From: AP-15 sp963846635
Lineage (GTDB): Bacteria; Pseudomonadota; Alphaproteobacteria; ATCC43930; CGMCC-115725
DNA length: 64,000 bases
Assembly (NCBI GenBank): GCA_963846635.1
Contig: CAWJXM010000001.1
Span: 1 to 64,000, forward strand
Direction: 5' to 3'
Every line of letters begins with the position of its first letter. Position 1 is the stretch's first letter. The position numbers and the translations under genes were made by a program. This document shows positions 26,317 to 34,388 of this stretch, piece after piece. A model generated the notes under the pieces. The model saw only the letters and a program-made list of their open reading frames with translations, did no database searches and had not been told where the DNA came from.

Positions 26317-27228
26317 ATGACCGGCCTGATCACCAACGTCACTAGCCCGCGCGCGGCCGTGGACGCTGCCGAGATTGCGCGCGACCGCAGCCGAAAATCG
26401 ACGCCGCACGGTCCATTGCGTCGTTTGTTGCGCCGCTCGATCCATTTCTTTGCCTATCATCTGGTTCTTGCACGCCGGAACACCCGGATCACGCGGGCAG
26501 CCGGATTTCGCCTGAGTGTGCGGCCGACGGTGTTTCACCCGCGCTATTTCCTCAGCAGCGAATACTTTGCCGATTTCATCAGCCGCCTCGACCTCCGCGG
26601 CCGACACGTCATCGATGTCGGCACCGGATCGGGCATCCTGGCACTCGCGGCGGCGCGCGCCGGCGCCGAATACGTCGTTGCCGCCGATATCAATCCGAAT
26701 GCCGCGCTGACCGCGGCCGAAAACGCGCGTGCCAATGGCTTCGCCGATCATGTCAGAGCGTTCTGCTCAAACCTGCTTTCGGCGGTGGCGCCGCGGCCTT
26801 TATTCGACATCATCTTGTCGAGCCCGCCAAAGCACGCTGGCGAACCGCGCGACCTCGCCGATCGCGGCTGGCATGCCGGCCCCGACTATCGCGACATCGC
26901 GGCATTATTCGACCAGGCGCGCGAGCGCTTGAAACCGGGCGGGCGGGTTTACGTTATGGTCTCGTCCGATTCCAACCTCGATCTCCTCGCCAGGCTGATG
27001 GATCGGGCGGGTTTTCGCGCGCAAATCGCTCTCGAGCGCTCGATCTATATCGAATCGTTCATCATCTACGAGCTGTCGGTGGATCAACCAGCGGCGACCG
27101 TTCCGTCGATCCGCGCGATCAATTCCGCCGACAGCGGTCCGGCCTCGGCCGCGGCGACGCATTCGGCGAGTTCGCGGCGGTTTTTGACCCCCAGCACCAC
27201 AGTGTCGACGCCGAGCGACAGCGCATAG
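26317..27228 (+). CDS. Class I SAM-dependent methyltransferase (PrmC/HemK-like)
   Basis: The 303-residue protein has the SAM-binding motif DVGTGSGILALAAARAGA at about 107-124, an acidic loop in AADINPNAA and the post-motif IILSSPPKHAG. The last fits the N/S-PP-Y/K-type active site of methylases acting on planar amide or amine groups. The catalytic domain ends near residue 250. The last ~45 residues are encoded antisense to the end of the following aldo/keto reductase gene (145-bp overlap) and have shuffled composition. The natural stop may therefore have been lost. Confidence 0.8.
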   Translation: MTGLITNVTSPRAAVDAAEIARDRSRKSTPHGPLRRLLRRSIHFFAYHLVLARRNTRITRAAGFRLSVRPTVFHPRYFLSSEYFADFISRLDLRGRHVIDVGTGSGILALAAARAGAEYVVAADINPNAALTAAENARANGFADHVRAFCSNLLSAVAPRPLFDIILSSPPKHAGEPRDLADRGWHAGPDYRDIAALFDQARERLKPGGRVYVMVSSDSNLDLLARLMDRAGFRAQIALERSIYIESFIIYELSVDQPAATVPSIRAINSADSGPASAAATHSASSRRFLTPSTTVSTPSDSA

Positions 27229-28055
27229 CGGTGCGCGAGCGCCGCCGGGCTCGTCCCCAGTTCCGCCGCGAGTCGGCGAAACCCTGCGGCGCGCGCATAG
27301 TCGCGCATTTCGGGGTGGTCGGGCGGCAATGGGCGGTCGAGCGCGCTCGTCAAGGCGCCGGCCTGCACTGCGCGGATACCCATGACGCCGACCCCATGTG
27401 CCCGTGCCGCGGCGATGACCTCGCGCGGCTTTGCGGGGCCATCGAAAAATTTGAGGCCGCCCGGTGAGTCGAGCAGATTGGCGATGCACTGCACCGCCGC
27501 CGGCGCCGGGTCTTCCTCGATGAGCCGGATGATCGTGTCGGGATGACCGATGCCGGTCAGCCCCCAGGCGCCGATCAGCCCCTCGGCCACGAGCTTTTCA
27601 AAGGCGGGGCGCACGTGGTCGACAAATGTCTGATAGAGGGTCATACGCGCAGCGGCGTCGGCCCAGCGCGCCCGATGGACCGAATCGGGTACAACATTCG
27701 AGTGTAAAAAGAACAAATCAAGAGTGGAGAGGCGCAAGCGCTGTAGGCTGCCTTCAATCGAGCGGCGCAAGGTTGGCTCGATTTCGGCCGGCGGCAATTC
27801 GCCGAGATTGCATTTGCTGGTGATCCGCACGCCATCGGGCAGCCGGCCGCCGAATGCCGCGCCAACCACCTCCTCGGCCTTGCCGTCACCATAGCGCGGC
27901 GCGAGGTCAAGGAGGTTGATGCCGGCTGCAACCGCGGCGTGCACGGTTGCGACGCATTCCTCAAAGGTCGTCTCGCCCCAGACCTGGCCCAGACCACCGC
28001 CGCCCAAACTCAGTGCGGAGACCGGCCATAATCTGCCCAGCTGATGTCGCTCCAT
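27084..28055 (-). CDS. Aldo/keto reductase
   Basis: The 323-residue protein has the complete aldo/keto reductase tetrad: Asp in LLDLAPRYGDG, Tyr in the same block, Lys in ITSKCNLG and His in FFLHSNV. The C-terminal part includes DTVVLGVKNRRELAE for NADP binding. GAGGAGG stands five bases before the ATG. It resembles the D-threo-aldose or L-galactose-dehydrogenase-like subgroup with AEEVVGAAF, but the substrate is unknown. Its 3' end overlaps the convergent methyltransferase gene. Confidence 0.9.
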   Translation of the reverse strand: MERHQLGRLWPVSALSLGGGGLGQVWGETTFEECVATVHAAVAAGINLLDLAPRYGDGKAEEVVGAAFGGRLPDGVRITSKCNLGELPPAEIEPTLRRSIEGSLQRLRLSTLDLFFLHSNVVPDSVHRARWADAAARMTLYQTFVDHVRPAFEKLVAEGLIGAWGLTGIGHPDTIIRLIEEDPAPAAVQCIANLLDSPGGLKFFDGPAKPREVIAAARAHGVGVMGIRAVQAGALTSALDRPLPPDHPEMRDYARAAGFRRLAAELGTSPAALAHRYALSLGVDTVVLGVKNRRELAECVAAAEAGPLSAELIARIDGTVAAG

Positions 28056-28177
28056 GCCATCCTCCTCGATTGCAGCTAATCGCCTCCCCCGATTTTACCT
28101 TCGCGATGGCCGGGACGCACCGGTCGTCGCCTTGACAGCTTTCATGCCAACGACGCTAAATGCCGCCGGCTGAGAGC

Positions 28178-28252
28178 GGGCGCGTAGCTCAGCGGGAGAG
28201 CACACCCTTCACACGGGTGGGGTCACAGGTTCAATCCCTGTCGCGCCCACCA
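28178..28252 (+). tRNA. tRNA-Val (anticodon CAC)
   Basis: A complete cloverleaf is visible. The acceptor GGGCGCG pairs with CGCGCCC, the D-arm holds TAGCTCAGCGGGAGAGC, the anticodon stem is ACCC/GGGT with loop TTCACAC (anticodon CAC), and the T-arm holds GGTTCAATCC. The CCA end is encoded. A small TCCGCC/GGCGGA hairpin follows at 28258-28275. Confidence 0.95.
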
Positions 28253-28821
28253 GCCTTTCCGCCGTATTTGGCGGAGCTTGGTGTCGGCCCTGTGCCCGAA
28301 GCGCGGAACGTGACCCGAACATCCGCCATCGGCGGACACTAGGCTGGCACTTGCGTTCGCCGGGTGTTCTTTCAGTCGTGTGCCCTTTTGAAACGTGGCG
28401 CAGTATACTGCCAGTTGCCGCCGCTGGGCGTGATCGGCCCGCCCGGAAAGCCTCGGGACTTGTTTATGTGAGAATTGTGGCAGGCCCGATGCACGGCCAG
28501 CACAATCAAGCGCACGCGCACCGCAGCCCTGTTAGTCTTTTGGTCTCGAAACCCGGGACAGTTCCGCACATTCAAACTCCGTCTCAACGCTGGTAACGAT
28601 GATTGACAGCCAGGCGGAGGGCGCGGACCCGTTCGGGCGGACGCTTTATTCCTAGACAGAGAGCTACGCAGGGCAGCTGTTGGCGCTCAAATCAAACGCC
28701 TGGAGCTGCCAATAACCGGCAGCGCACTCGGCGGACGACCGTGCGCCGCTCGGCCTCAGCCGGCGTCGGAGTTGTCGATGCCGGTCAGGCGCGCGGTGCC
28801 GGGTGAACCGCGGGCGCTCGT
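28253..28821. other. Long stretch after the tRNA without a supported gene
   Basis: It contains the hairpin at 28258-28275 and a short palindrome, TCCGCCATCGGCGGA, near 28321. No integrase or attachment-site duplication was seen next to the tRNA. Confidence 0.4.
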
Positions 28822-29469
28822 CTAGCGCTTATCCTCAGGGTGTAGGCCCTCGCGTCCAGCTTCGACCGCGACTTCCGTGTTGTGTTCTTTGCTTTGGTCC
28901 GGTTCGGTGCGGCCGACTGTGCCTCCGCTTTCGACGCGGCGCTCGTCCCAAGAAAGCCCATCTTGGCCGCCGCTGGTCTTCGCCGCGGCTTGCTCCGAGC
29001 GCTCCGCCAGCTTGCTCGTATATTCGTCGGCCTTGTAAATGTTGCTCGCGATCGACTTTAGTTTCGCCGCGTCGTCGTTCATCCCCAGCGCATGTGCATA
29101 CGCTGCGGCGGTGCCAAAGCCAGCCAGACCATAATGTGACATGCGCTGATACTGCGCGATGATCACGATATCCCGGAGCTGACCGTCAAACTCCCCTTCG
29201 AGGGCGTGCTTTTTAGCCTCCGCGACAAGGCCCTCCATTCCCTTGCAGTGATCCTTGCCGACATTTCCGCCCTGAGCCTCGAGGATCGATTTCAACGTCG
29301 CCGTATGCTGGCCGATCACGCTGACCGATCGCGCCAGCAACTCCTTGAGCGTAATATCGGACGCTTTGTCGCTGAGGCTCTGCATCACGCGCTGCATCTG
29401 ATCATTGGCGGACCAGAGATCCCGCAATTCCTCGATGTAAACGTCTTTGAGGGTGCTGGCTGATGACAT
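28822..29469 (-). CDS. DUF892 (YciE/YciF-like) ferritin-like protein
   Basis: The 215-residue protein carries the DUF892 four-helix bundle in its first ~160 residues. Family landmarks include LKDVYIEELRDLWSANDQM, HCKGMEGLVAEA and the metal-site helix AQYQRMSHYGLAGFGTAAAYA. The remaining ~55 residues are a charged, probably disordered tail. The ATG at 29469 is preferred over a GTG at 29481. Such proteins are stress-induced and bind di-iron or di-manganese centres in the cytoplasm. There is no obvious operon partner. Confidence 0.88.
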   Translation of the reverse strand: MSSASTLKDVYIEELRDLWSANDQMQRVMQSLSDKASDITLKELLARSVSVIGQHTATLKSILEAQGGNVGKDHCKGMEGLVAEAKKHALEGEFDGQLRDIVIIAQYQRMSHYGLAGFGTAAAYAHALGMNDDAAKLKSIASNIYKADEYTSKLAERSEQAAAKTSGGQDGLSWDERRVESGGTVGRTEPDQSKEHNTEVAVEAGREGLHPEDKR

Positions 29470-29707
29470 TGTCGCATCCACCGATTTTGTTGCCGTGCAA
29501 GGCGGAGAAACGCTGTGGACGTGTCTGCATATGACGCCACACAGGCGAACCAGCCTCTTAGATTATTAACTTCATGCGTCTGCCGCGGTTCCGGGAGCGG
29601 CGGCAAGGCGTCGAAATTGGAAATCTCATTGGCGGAAAAGCGCCGGATTTTTGAAGAATTGGGTGGAAAGCAAACTGACTTCAACGAGGGTTGGTCACCC
29701 ATTCTTT

Positions 29708-29745
29708 ATAATTATAAGTGATCGTAATAATTATAAGTGATCGTA
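29708..29745. repeat. Perfect 19-bp AT-rich tandem duplication
   Basis: ATAATTATAAGTGATCGTA occurs twice head to tail (29708-29726 and 29727-29745). The unit is far more AT-rich than its surroundings. Confidence 0.8.
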
Positions 29746-29874
29746 GTCCCGTCGCTCAGTGGCCGCGCATTGGGAACCTTCTTTATCCGCACGATTTTGG
29801 CACGACGCAGCGCCCAAGCCGCCTATTTCTTGGACCGACCGGGAACCTCAGCGGCTAATCGCTGTTACCAATGT

Positions 29875-30030
29875 ATGGAGGTCTTGTTCGAGCACAGGCT
29901 GGATAAAGCGACCCGCGAGTGGGAGGCGCTCTCGCCGCCTCAGCGGCGACTGATCGGTCTTTGTGTGGCGCTTGGGTTCAGCGGTGTTCTGTGGTTCGGG
30001 CTCATCACAGCGCTTGTTCATCTCCTATGA
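29875..30030 (+). CDS. Possible small single-span membrane protein
   Basis: A 51-codon ORF opens MEVLFEHRLDKATREWEALS, followed by one strongly hydrophobic helix (LCVALGFSGVLWFGLITALV). The amphipathic N-terminus plus a membrane anchor looks protein-like. No good ribosome site is visible, and I do not recognise a family. Confidence 0.35.
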   Translation: MEVLFEHRLDKATREWEALSPPQRRLIGLCVALGFSGVLWFGLITALVHLL

Positions 30031-30651
30031 ATGCGCTCCCGTGCGTTTCGATATTGTGAAACGAGATAGCGTGCCGTATCGTAGACTTTGCCCTTGATCG
30101 CGCTAGCAGCCGATGCCTCTCATTTTACCGCAATTCGGCGGAGCCTGTTCCCTTTCGGGCTATGGAGGACTCTCGGAGATTGAAGGGCTAAGATGATTTG
30201 CGAATTCAGACAAAAGGGTACGACCTGTCCGGTCCTTTGAGGGCCGCTTCAATACTGTTAAACCGACGCAAAGGGCGCCGCCGAGTCATTGTCCCGGCTT
30301 TGACAAGACGTTCTCATCAACCCACGTTCGGGCGGCTTCGCTGACCGGCTTGATCGTCATTATGAGCCATGATCGGCAATCTGAAAATCGGTCATTGGGT
30401 GCTCCAATTCGGCGGCGCGATCGAGCGCCTCGCCTCCGAAGCGTTTGCTTTGGTCGGAGAAAGACCCGGGTTAGGCCGCCTGCTTGAGGGGGAGGATCCC
30501 AGTTCAGAGGGCGCACCGGCGAGACGGTCACCGTCGAACCGCGTACAGGTTTCGGGGGAAAGCATCTGATATTGCCGACACACTGTGATTGGTGCTTTCC
30601 AGTCTTTCGGGAGTGCGGAACTCCCCGAAGGCGTAATGGCGCAGGGGTTTG
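30031..30651. other. Stretch without a supported gene
   Basis: ORFs here are short, lack ribosome sites and show no recognisable motif. Confidence 0.4.
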
Positions 30652-31101
30652 CTACAAACGAGGATCGATCTCGCGGGATAATGTGAGGCAATTGTACCCG
30701 CCTTCGCGCGCATAATGCGCCTCGTCAACCAGGTTTCTGATGATATGAATGCCCAACCCGCCGACGGGCCGCTGAGCCGGTGGCAAGTCGAGGTTCGGCG
30801 GAGCGGCACTTAGCGGATCAAAGGGCCGGCCGTCATCGATTAGTTCAATGCGCAGCTTCCCATCTTCGAGCGCGAGGACAATTCCTACCGTGCCAAATGG
30901 CCCGTTTGTATCGTATCCGTGGCGGACGATGTTGCTGAACAACTCGTCGAGAATGACAAGCACCCGCCCCCGGTCCGCGGCTGACAGCCGGGTCTGGCGG
31001 GCGAAATCGTCCGCGAAGCTGTGGAGACGCGGGGATTCCGACGTGTCGCCGCGCAGTGTAATTGCGGATCTCGTTTCGTTCTCGCGCGAATGCGATGGCA
31101 T
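30652..31101 (-). CDS. RsbW-like HATPase (anti-sigma factor type serine kinase)
   Basis: The ~149-residue protein is a stand-alone HATPase_c domain of the anti-sigma/serine kinase class. The N-box is LDELFSNIVRHGY, the G1 box DDGRPFDP and the G2 box VGGLGIHIIRNLVD. No histidine phosphoacceptor or sensor domain is present. Such proteins phosphorylate STAS antagonists and sequester sigma or other partners. The start at 31101 lacks a clear ribosome site, and the frame is open further upstream to 31182. A STAS-MBL protein and a PP2C phosphatase, its expected partners, are encoded 1-4.5 kb away on the same strand, with FecR and OmpA genes antisense between them. Confidence 0.82.
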   Translation of the reverse strand: MPSHSRENETRSAITLRGDTSESPRLHSFADDFARQTRLSAADRGRVLVILDELFSNIVRHGYDTNGPFGTVGIVLALEDGKLRIELIDDGRPFDPLSAAPPNLDLPPAQRPVGGLGIHIIRNLVDEAHYAREGGYNCLTLSREIDPRL

Positions 31102-31218
31102 TTGGGGATTATAGCGAACGCAGCGGATGCCGTCGCGTGGGCTGAAAGGCTCAGCCGAGAATTGCCCGCCCGTTGCGCACATGCGACTATTGCTAGAGCG
31201 CGAAGAGGAGAATGGCAG

Positions 31219-31665
31219 GTGCCGTTATTTGGGAAGACCTTGCCGGTGGCAGCGCTTTGGCTTCTGTTGACAACGCCGGCGAACGCCGACGGACCTCAGA
31301 TCGCCCAGATCAAGACAGTCGAGGGGATTGCTTTCATTGTACGCGACGGATCACGAATAACGGCAAAACCCGGGGACCCTTTGTATCAATACGATATTGT
31401 CGAAACTGCGGCCGATGGAGCGATCGGATTTACCTTTATCGACAATACCGTATTCTCAGCCGGCCCGGGGAGCCAAATTGCTCTGGAGCAGTTTCGCTAT
31501 GATTCAAACAATTTCCATGGCGAAATGCTGGCGGGCCTCAGAAAAGGTTCGCTGACCGCTGTCTCGGGCGACATTACCCGCGCCACGCCGGGAGCGATGA
31601 AGATCAGGACGCCGACAGCGATCCTTGGTGTGAGCGGTACGACCTTTGCCGTCAAGGTTTATTAA
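31219..31665 (+). CDS. FecR-domain exported protein
   Basis: The 148-residue protein starts at a GTG with AGAGGAG nine bases upstream. It has a signal peptide (LPVAALWLLLTTPANA, cut before DGPQIA). The mature part is a single FecR beta-domain: TVEGIAFIVRDGSRITAKPG, DNTVFSAGPGSQIAL, and the terminal IRTPTAILGVSGTTFAV typical of the family. There is no TonB-sensor partner, so it is probably a periplasmic ligand or peptidoglycan-linked module. It runs with the OmpA lipoprotein gene 11 bases downstream. Confidence 0.85.
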   Translation: MPLFGKTLPVAALWLLLTTPANADGPQIAQIKTVEGIAFIVRDGSRITAKPGDPLYQYDIVETAADGAIGFTFIDNTVFSAGPGSQIALEQFRYDSNNFHGEMLAGLRKGSLTAVSGDITRATPGAMKIRTPTAILGVSGTTFAVKVY

Positions 31666-31676
31666 AGGCAGCCTCC

Positions 31677-32267
31677 ATGGGCCGCTTTTGCCTCGCCCTT
31701 TCAGCCCTGGTCCTGCTGACCGGCTGCCCACGCCAAGAATTGTTCGTCATCTTGCCGAATGCCGATGGGCGGGCTGGGGCTGGTAAGATTACCATCTCAG
31801 CCGGCACCACTAAAACCGTGCTCAATCAATCGTTTGCGGCCGCGGAGGCACGCCAGGGCACGACCGAAGCGGTCGACGTTCCGGCCGCTGACACTTTGAT
31901 CATCTTTAAAGAGGCAATCGGCGCTCGCCCAATTCTGCCGCATCACTTCAGCCTCTACTTTGTTTCAGGCCGAGACGAGCTGACACCTGCGTCAGCTGCC
32001 GAGTACCATAAGGTCCTTGAAGATACGCGCGCGCGGCTTGTTTATCAGATCGAAGTGATCGGACATACCGACACAGTCGGTGATCAAGCCTATAACCAGC
32101 AACTTTCTTTGGCGCGGGCTCGGGCAATCCGCGACAAACTAATCGCTGATGGGGTGCCCGCCACGGCGATCTCCGTTGCTGGCCGCGGCGAACTCGATTT
32201 GCTGGTGCCCACGGCACTCGGGGTCGACGAGCCGCGCAATCGCCGGGTCGAGATCACCGTGCGATAA
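31677..32267 (+). CDS. OmpA-family lipoprotein
   Basis: The 196-residue protein has a lipobox (LLTGC, Cys17) at the end of its signal peptide. The C-terminal OmpA-like peptidoglycan-binding domain contains LYFVSGRDELTPAS, IGHTDTVGDQAYNQQLSLAR and VAGRGELDLL, ending in NRRVEITV. It should sit in the outer membrane facing the periplasm and bind peptidoglycan. Its last 129 bases overlap, antisense, the end of the CHASE2-PP2C gene. Pairing with FecR suggests an envelope-sensing unit. Confidence 0.9.
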   Translation: MGRFCLALSALVLLTGCPRQELFVILPNADGRAGAGKITISAGTTKTVLNQSFAAAEARQGTTEAVDVPAADTLIIFKEAIGARPILPHHFSLYFVSGRDELTPASAAEYHKVLEDTRARLVYQIEVIGHTDTVGDQAYNQQLSLARARAIRDKLIADGVPATAISVAGRGELDLLVPTALGVDEPRNRRVEITVR

Positions 32268-34388
32268 CGGCGGGCGCCGCACCGCCAGAACCGTAATATC
32301 ATCGGCCTGCAGGGCAGCACCGGTGAAATTCCGGACATCGGTAAATACTGTATCGACTGCTTGACGGGCGCTGGTGGGCGGCGCGGCCTCGATGCACGCA
32401 ACAAGCCGCCGTCCGGAATAAAGCGTGCCGGCGGCATCCTGTGCTTCGGTTACACCATCGGTAAACAAGACGAGGCTTGAACCCGGCCCGAGATGATCGC
32501 GATCAACCGGATAGGGGAAGTCACCTACTGTGCCGAGCGGCGGTCCCCCTTCGGTCACCAATGCGCGCGGCGTACGGCCGGGTTCCACGACAAGCGGCGA
32601 ATCATGTCCGGCGCTGCAATAGACCAGCTCTCCGGAAAGCAGATCGAGGATACCGATAAAGGCCGTCACGAAGATGATGCTGTGACCCTCGTCGAGCATG
32701 TCGTTGCTGGCAATGAGGATTTTCGTATTCGCGTCGGCTAACATCCGATCGAGCGCTGCGCCGTGCCGCAGTGCGGCATCGCGCACGATTTCCCTGGTCA
32801 TGGCCATGAACAGCGCTGCGGGAATGCCCTTTCCGGAGACGTCGCCGATCATGAAAAACAGTCGATTCTGGTCGAGCAGATGAAAGTCGAACAAGTCGCC
32901 GCCGACATCACGGGCAGGCTCGATCCGCGCGTAGAGATCGATTTCCGCCCGCCCGGGGAACGCCGGAAACCGGAGCGGCAACAGCCCCATCTGGATTTCA
33001 CGTGCGGCCGCCAGCTCGCCGGCCTCACGTTGCAGCTCCGCCGAGAGCCGGCGCCTGTCGCGCTGCACGGCGATGCTATTGCCGCCGAGCATGATGCCGA
33101 AACAAGCGATCGCCGAGCCCGCGGGGTAGGTGCCGTCAATCAGCCAGTGCGCGAGCCGGAACATCGCTGCTTCCCCGCCGATCAAGACGGTGACCAAGGC
33201 GAAGGCGACGGCCGCCGCAATCGGCAGGGCTTCGTAACGAATGGTCCAGATGACGACAAACCCGGCAAACAGCACGGCGGTGATCTCGATCCAATTCGCG
33301 AACCACGGCCGCCAGAGCACCGCGTTGTCGAGAACCGACTGGATCAGTTGCGCATGAAATTCAATCCCGTCCAAAAGACCGATGGGGGTGCGTTGCAGAT
33401 CGACAGTTCCGAGACCTGTTAGCCCAAGCAACACAATCGCATCGTGCAAATCGTTGGGGTTAAAAGTTCCGTTGAGCAGCTGCGCGGCCGAATAAGACGG
33501 CAAACGCGGGCCAAAATAAACAAAGGCAGCGCCGCTCTCGTCGGTCGGGATGAAATGATCGCCAATATCGAGACCCTCGATGTTTCCGTCGTAGCGACGA
33601 AGGTTGGCAAAGGCTCGGGTAGCCTGGGCAATAAGTTGTGCGGCAAAGCCCAGAAAGTAGGTCGTCGCCCGCGCCGAGTCCTTATAGTACGCGGCGACAG
33701 GGATGCGCCGGAACATGCCGTCATCGTCGGGTTCGACTGAAATGATCCCGCCATCGGAGACGGCTGCTGCGCGGATAGATTCGATACTGGTCTCCCCAGA
33801 CTTGTAACTCGGCAGAGAGTCCTTAAGAGCGGGCTGCCTATCGGTCAGTGCTACCCCGAGCACGGTAGGAACCTTCCTGATCGCCTCTGCCAGGCGCGCA
33901 TCGTTGGACGGCATCGCCGCAAGCCGTGCGGCGATGCCGTGGGGAAATCCGGGTATGTTTTTCGGCAATTCCTCGGCCAATTCAGGTGGGGACAGCGAAT
34001 CCGGGCTCGAAAACAGGATATCAATGCCGAGGACCTTTGGACCGGTCCGGGCGATCTGCTCGATCAGCCTCGCGACGAGTGTCCGGGGCCAAGGCCATTG
34101 TCCGAACTCGCGAATGCTATCGGAATCGATTTCGACGATGCGTACCGGTGGTTGGACGGGATGCGATGTATCACGAGGAAATAAATATTGTCCTACGTCG
34201 AACATCCGCTGGCGGATCTCCTCGAGGATTGGAGGATTAACCAAGCGGAGAAGCACAAGCACGCCGAGCCCGGCGAGCGCGGCCCTTCGCCCCGGCGTAC
34301 GGAGTGCGAGGGCGTCTAGAAGCGCCGCTGCTGCCTGCCGCTGAGCTCGGAATATCCCGAGCTCAGAGGAATATCTCCAGCCCATCAT
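32139..34388 (-). CDS. CHASE2-domain membrane PP2C (SpoIIE-type) phosphatase
   Basis: The 749-residue protein has a first membrane helix at about 38-53 and an extracytoplasmic CHASE2 sensor at about 55-345 (VRIVEIDSDSIREFGQWPWP, GIDILFSSPD). Two to three membrane helices follow (360-440), then a coiled linker (RRRLSAELQREAGELAAARE) and a SpoIIE/PP2C serine phosphatase domain (490-705). The phosphatase acids are in RDVGGDLFDF, IGDVSGKGIPAALFMA, LFTDGVTEAQ and ADDITVLAV. The last ~45 residues lie beyond the domain and antisense to OmpA. The start overlaps the end of the STAS-MBL gene by 26 bases, implying translational coupling. It should dephosphorylate a STAS partner in response to a periplasmic cue. 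Confidence 0.9.
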   Translation of the reverse strand: MMGWRYSSELGIFRAQRQAAAALLDALALRTPGRRAALAGLGVLVLLRLVNPPILEEIRQRMFDVGQYLFPRDTSHPVQPPVRIVEIDSDSIREFGQWPWPRTLVARLIEQIARTGPKVLGIDILFSSPDSLSPPELAEELPKNIPGFPHGIAARLAAMPSNDARLAEAIRKVPTVLGVALTDRQPALKDSLPSYKSGETSIESIRAAAVSDGGIISVEPDDDGMFRRIPVAAYYKDSARATTYFLGFAAQLIAQATRAFANLRRYDGNIEGLDIGDHFIPTDESGAAFVYFGPRLPSYSAAQLLNGTFNPNDLHDAIVLLGLTGLGTVDLQRTPIGLLDGIEFHAQLIQSVLDNAVLWRPWFANWIEITAVLFAGFVVIWTIRYEALPIAAAVAFALVTVLIGGEAAMFRLAHWLIDGTYPAGSAIACFGIMLGGNSIAVQRDRRRLSAELQREAGELAAAREIQMGLLPLRFPAFPGRAEIDLYARIEPARDVGGDLFDFHLLDQNRLFFMIGDVSGKGIPAALFMAMTREIVRDAALRHGAALDRMLADANTKILIASNDMLDEGHSIIFVTAFIGILDLLSGELVYCSAGHDSPLVVEPGRTPRALVTEGGPPLGTVGDFPYPVDRDHLGPGSSLVLFTDGVTEAQDAAGTLYSGRRLVACIEAAPPTSARQAVDTVFTDVRNFTGAALQADDITVLAVRRPPLSHGDLDPAIARLVDPECRGHQQIEFAAASNGDRRGGHPISD

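Noticed and set aside
28178..28300. Integration site at tRNA-Val
   Set aside because: No duplicated tRNA 3' end and no integrase gene lie nearby. The only recombinase relic is 11 kb away.
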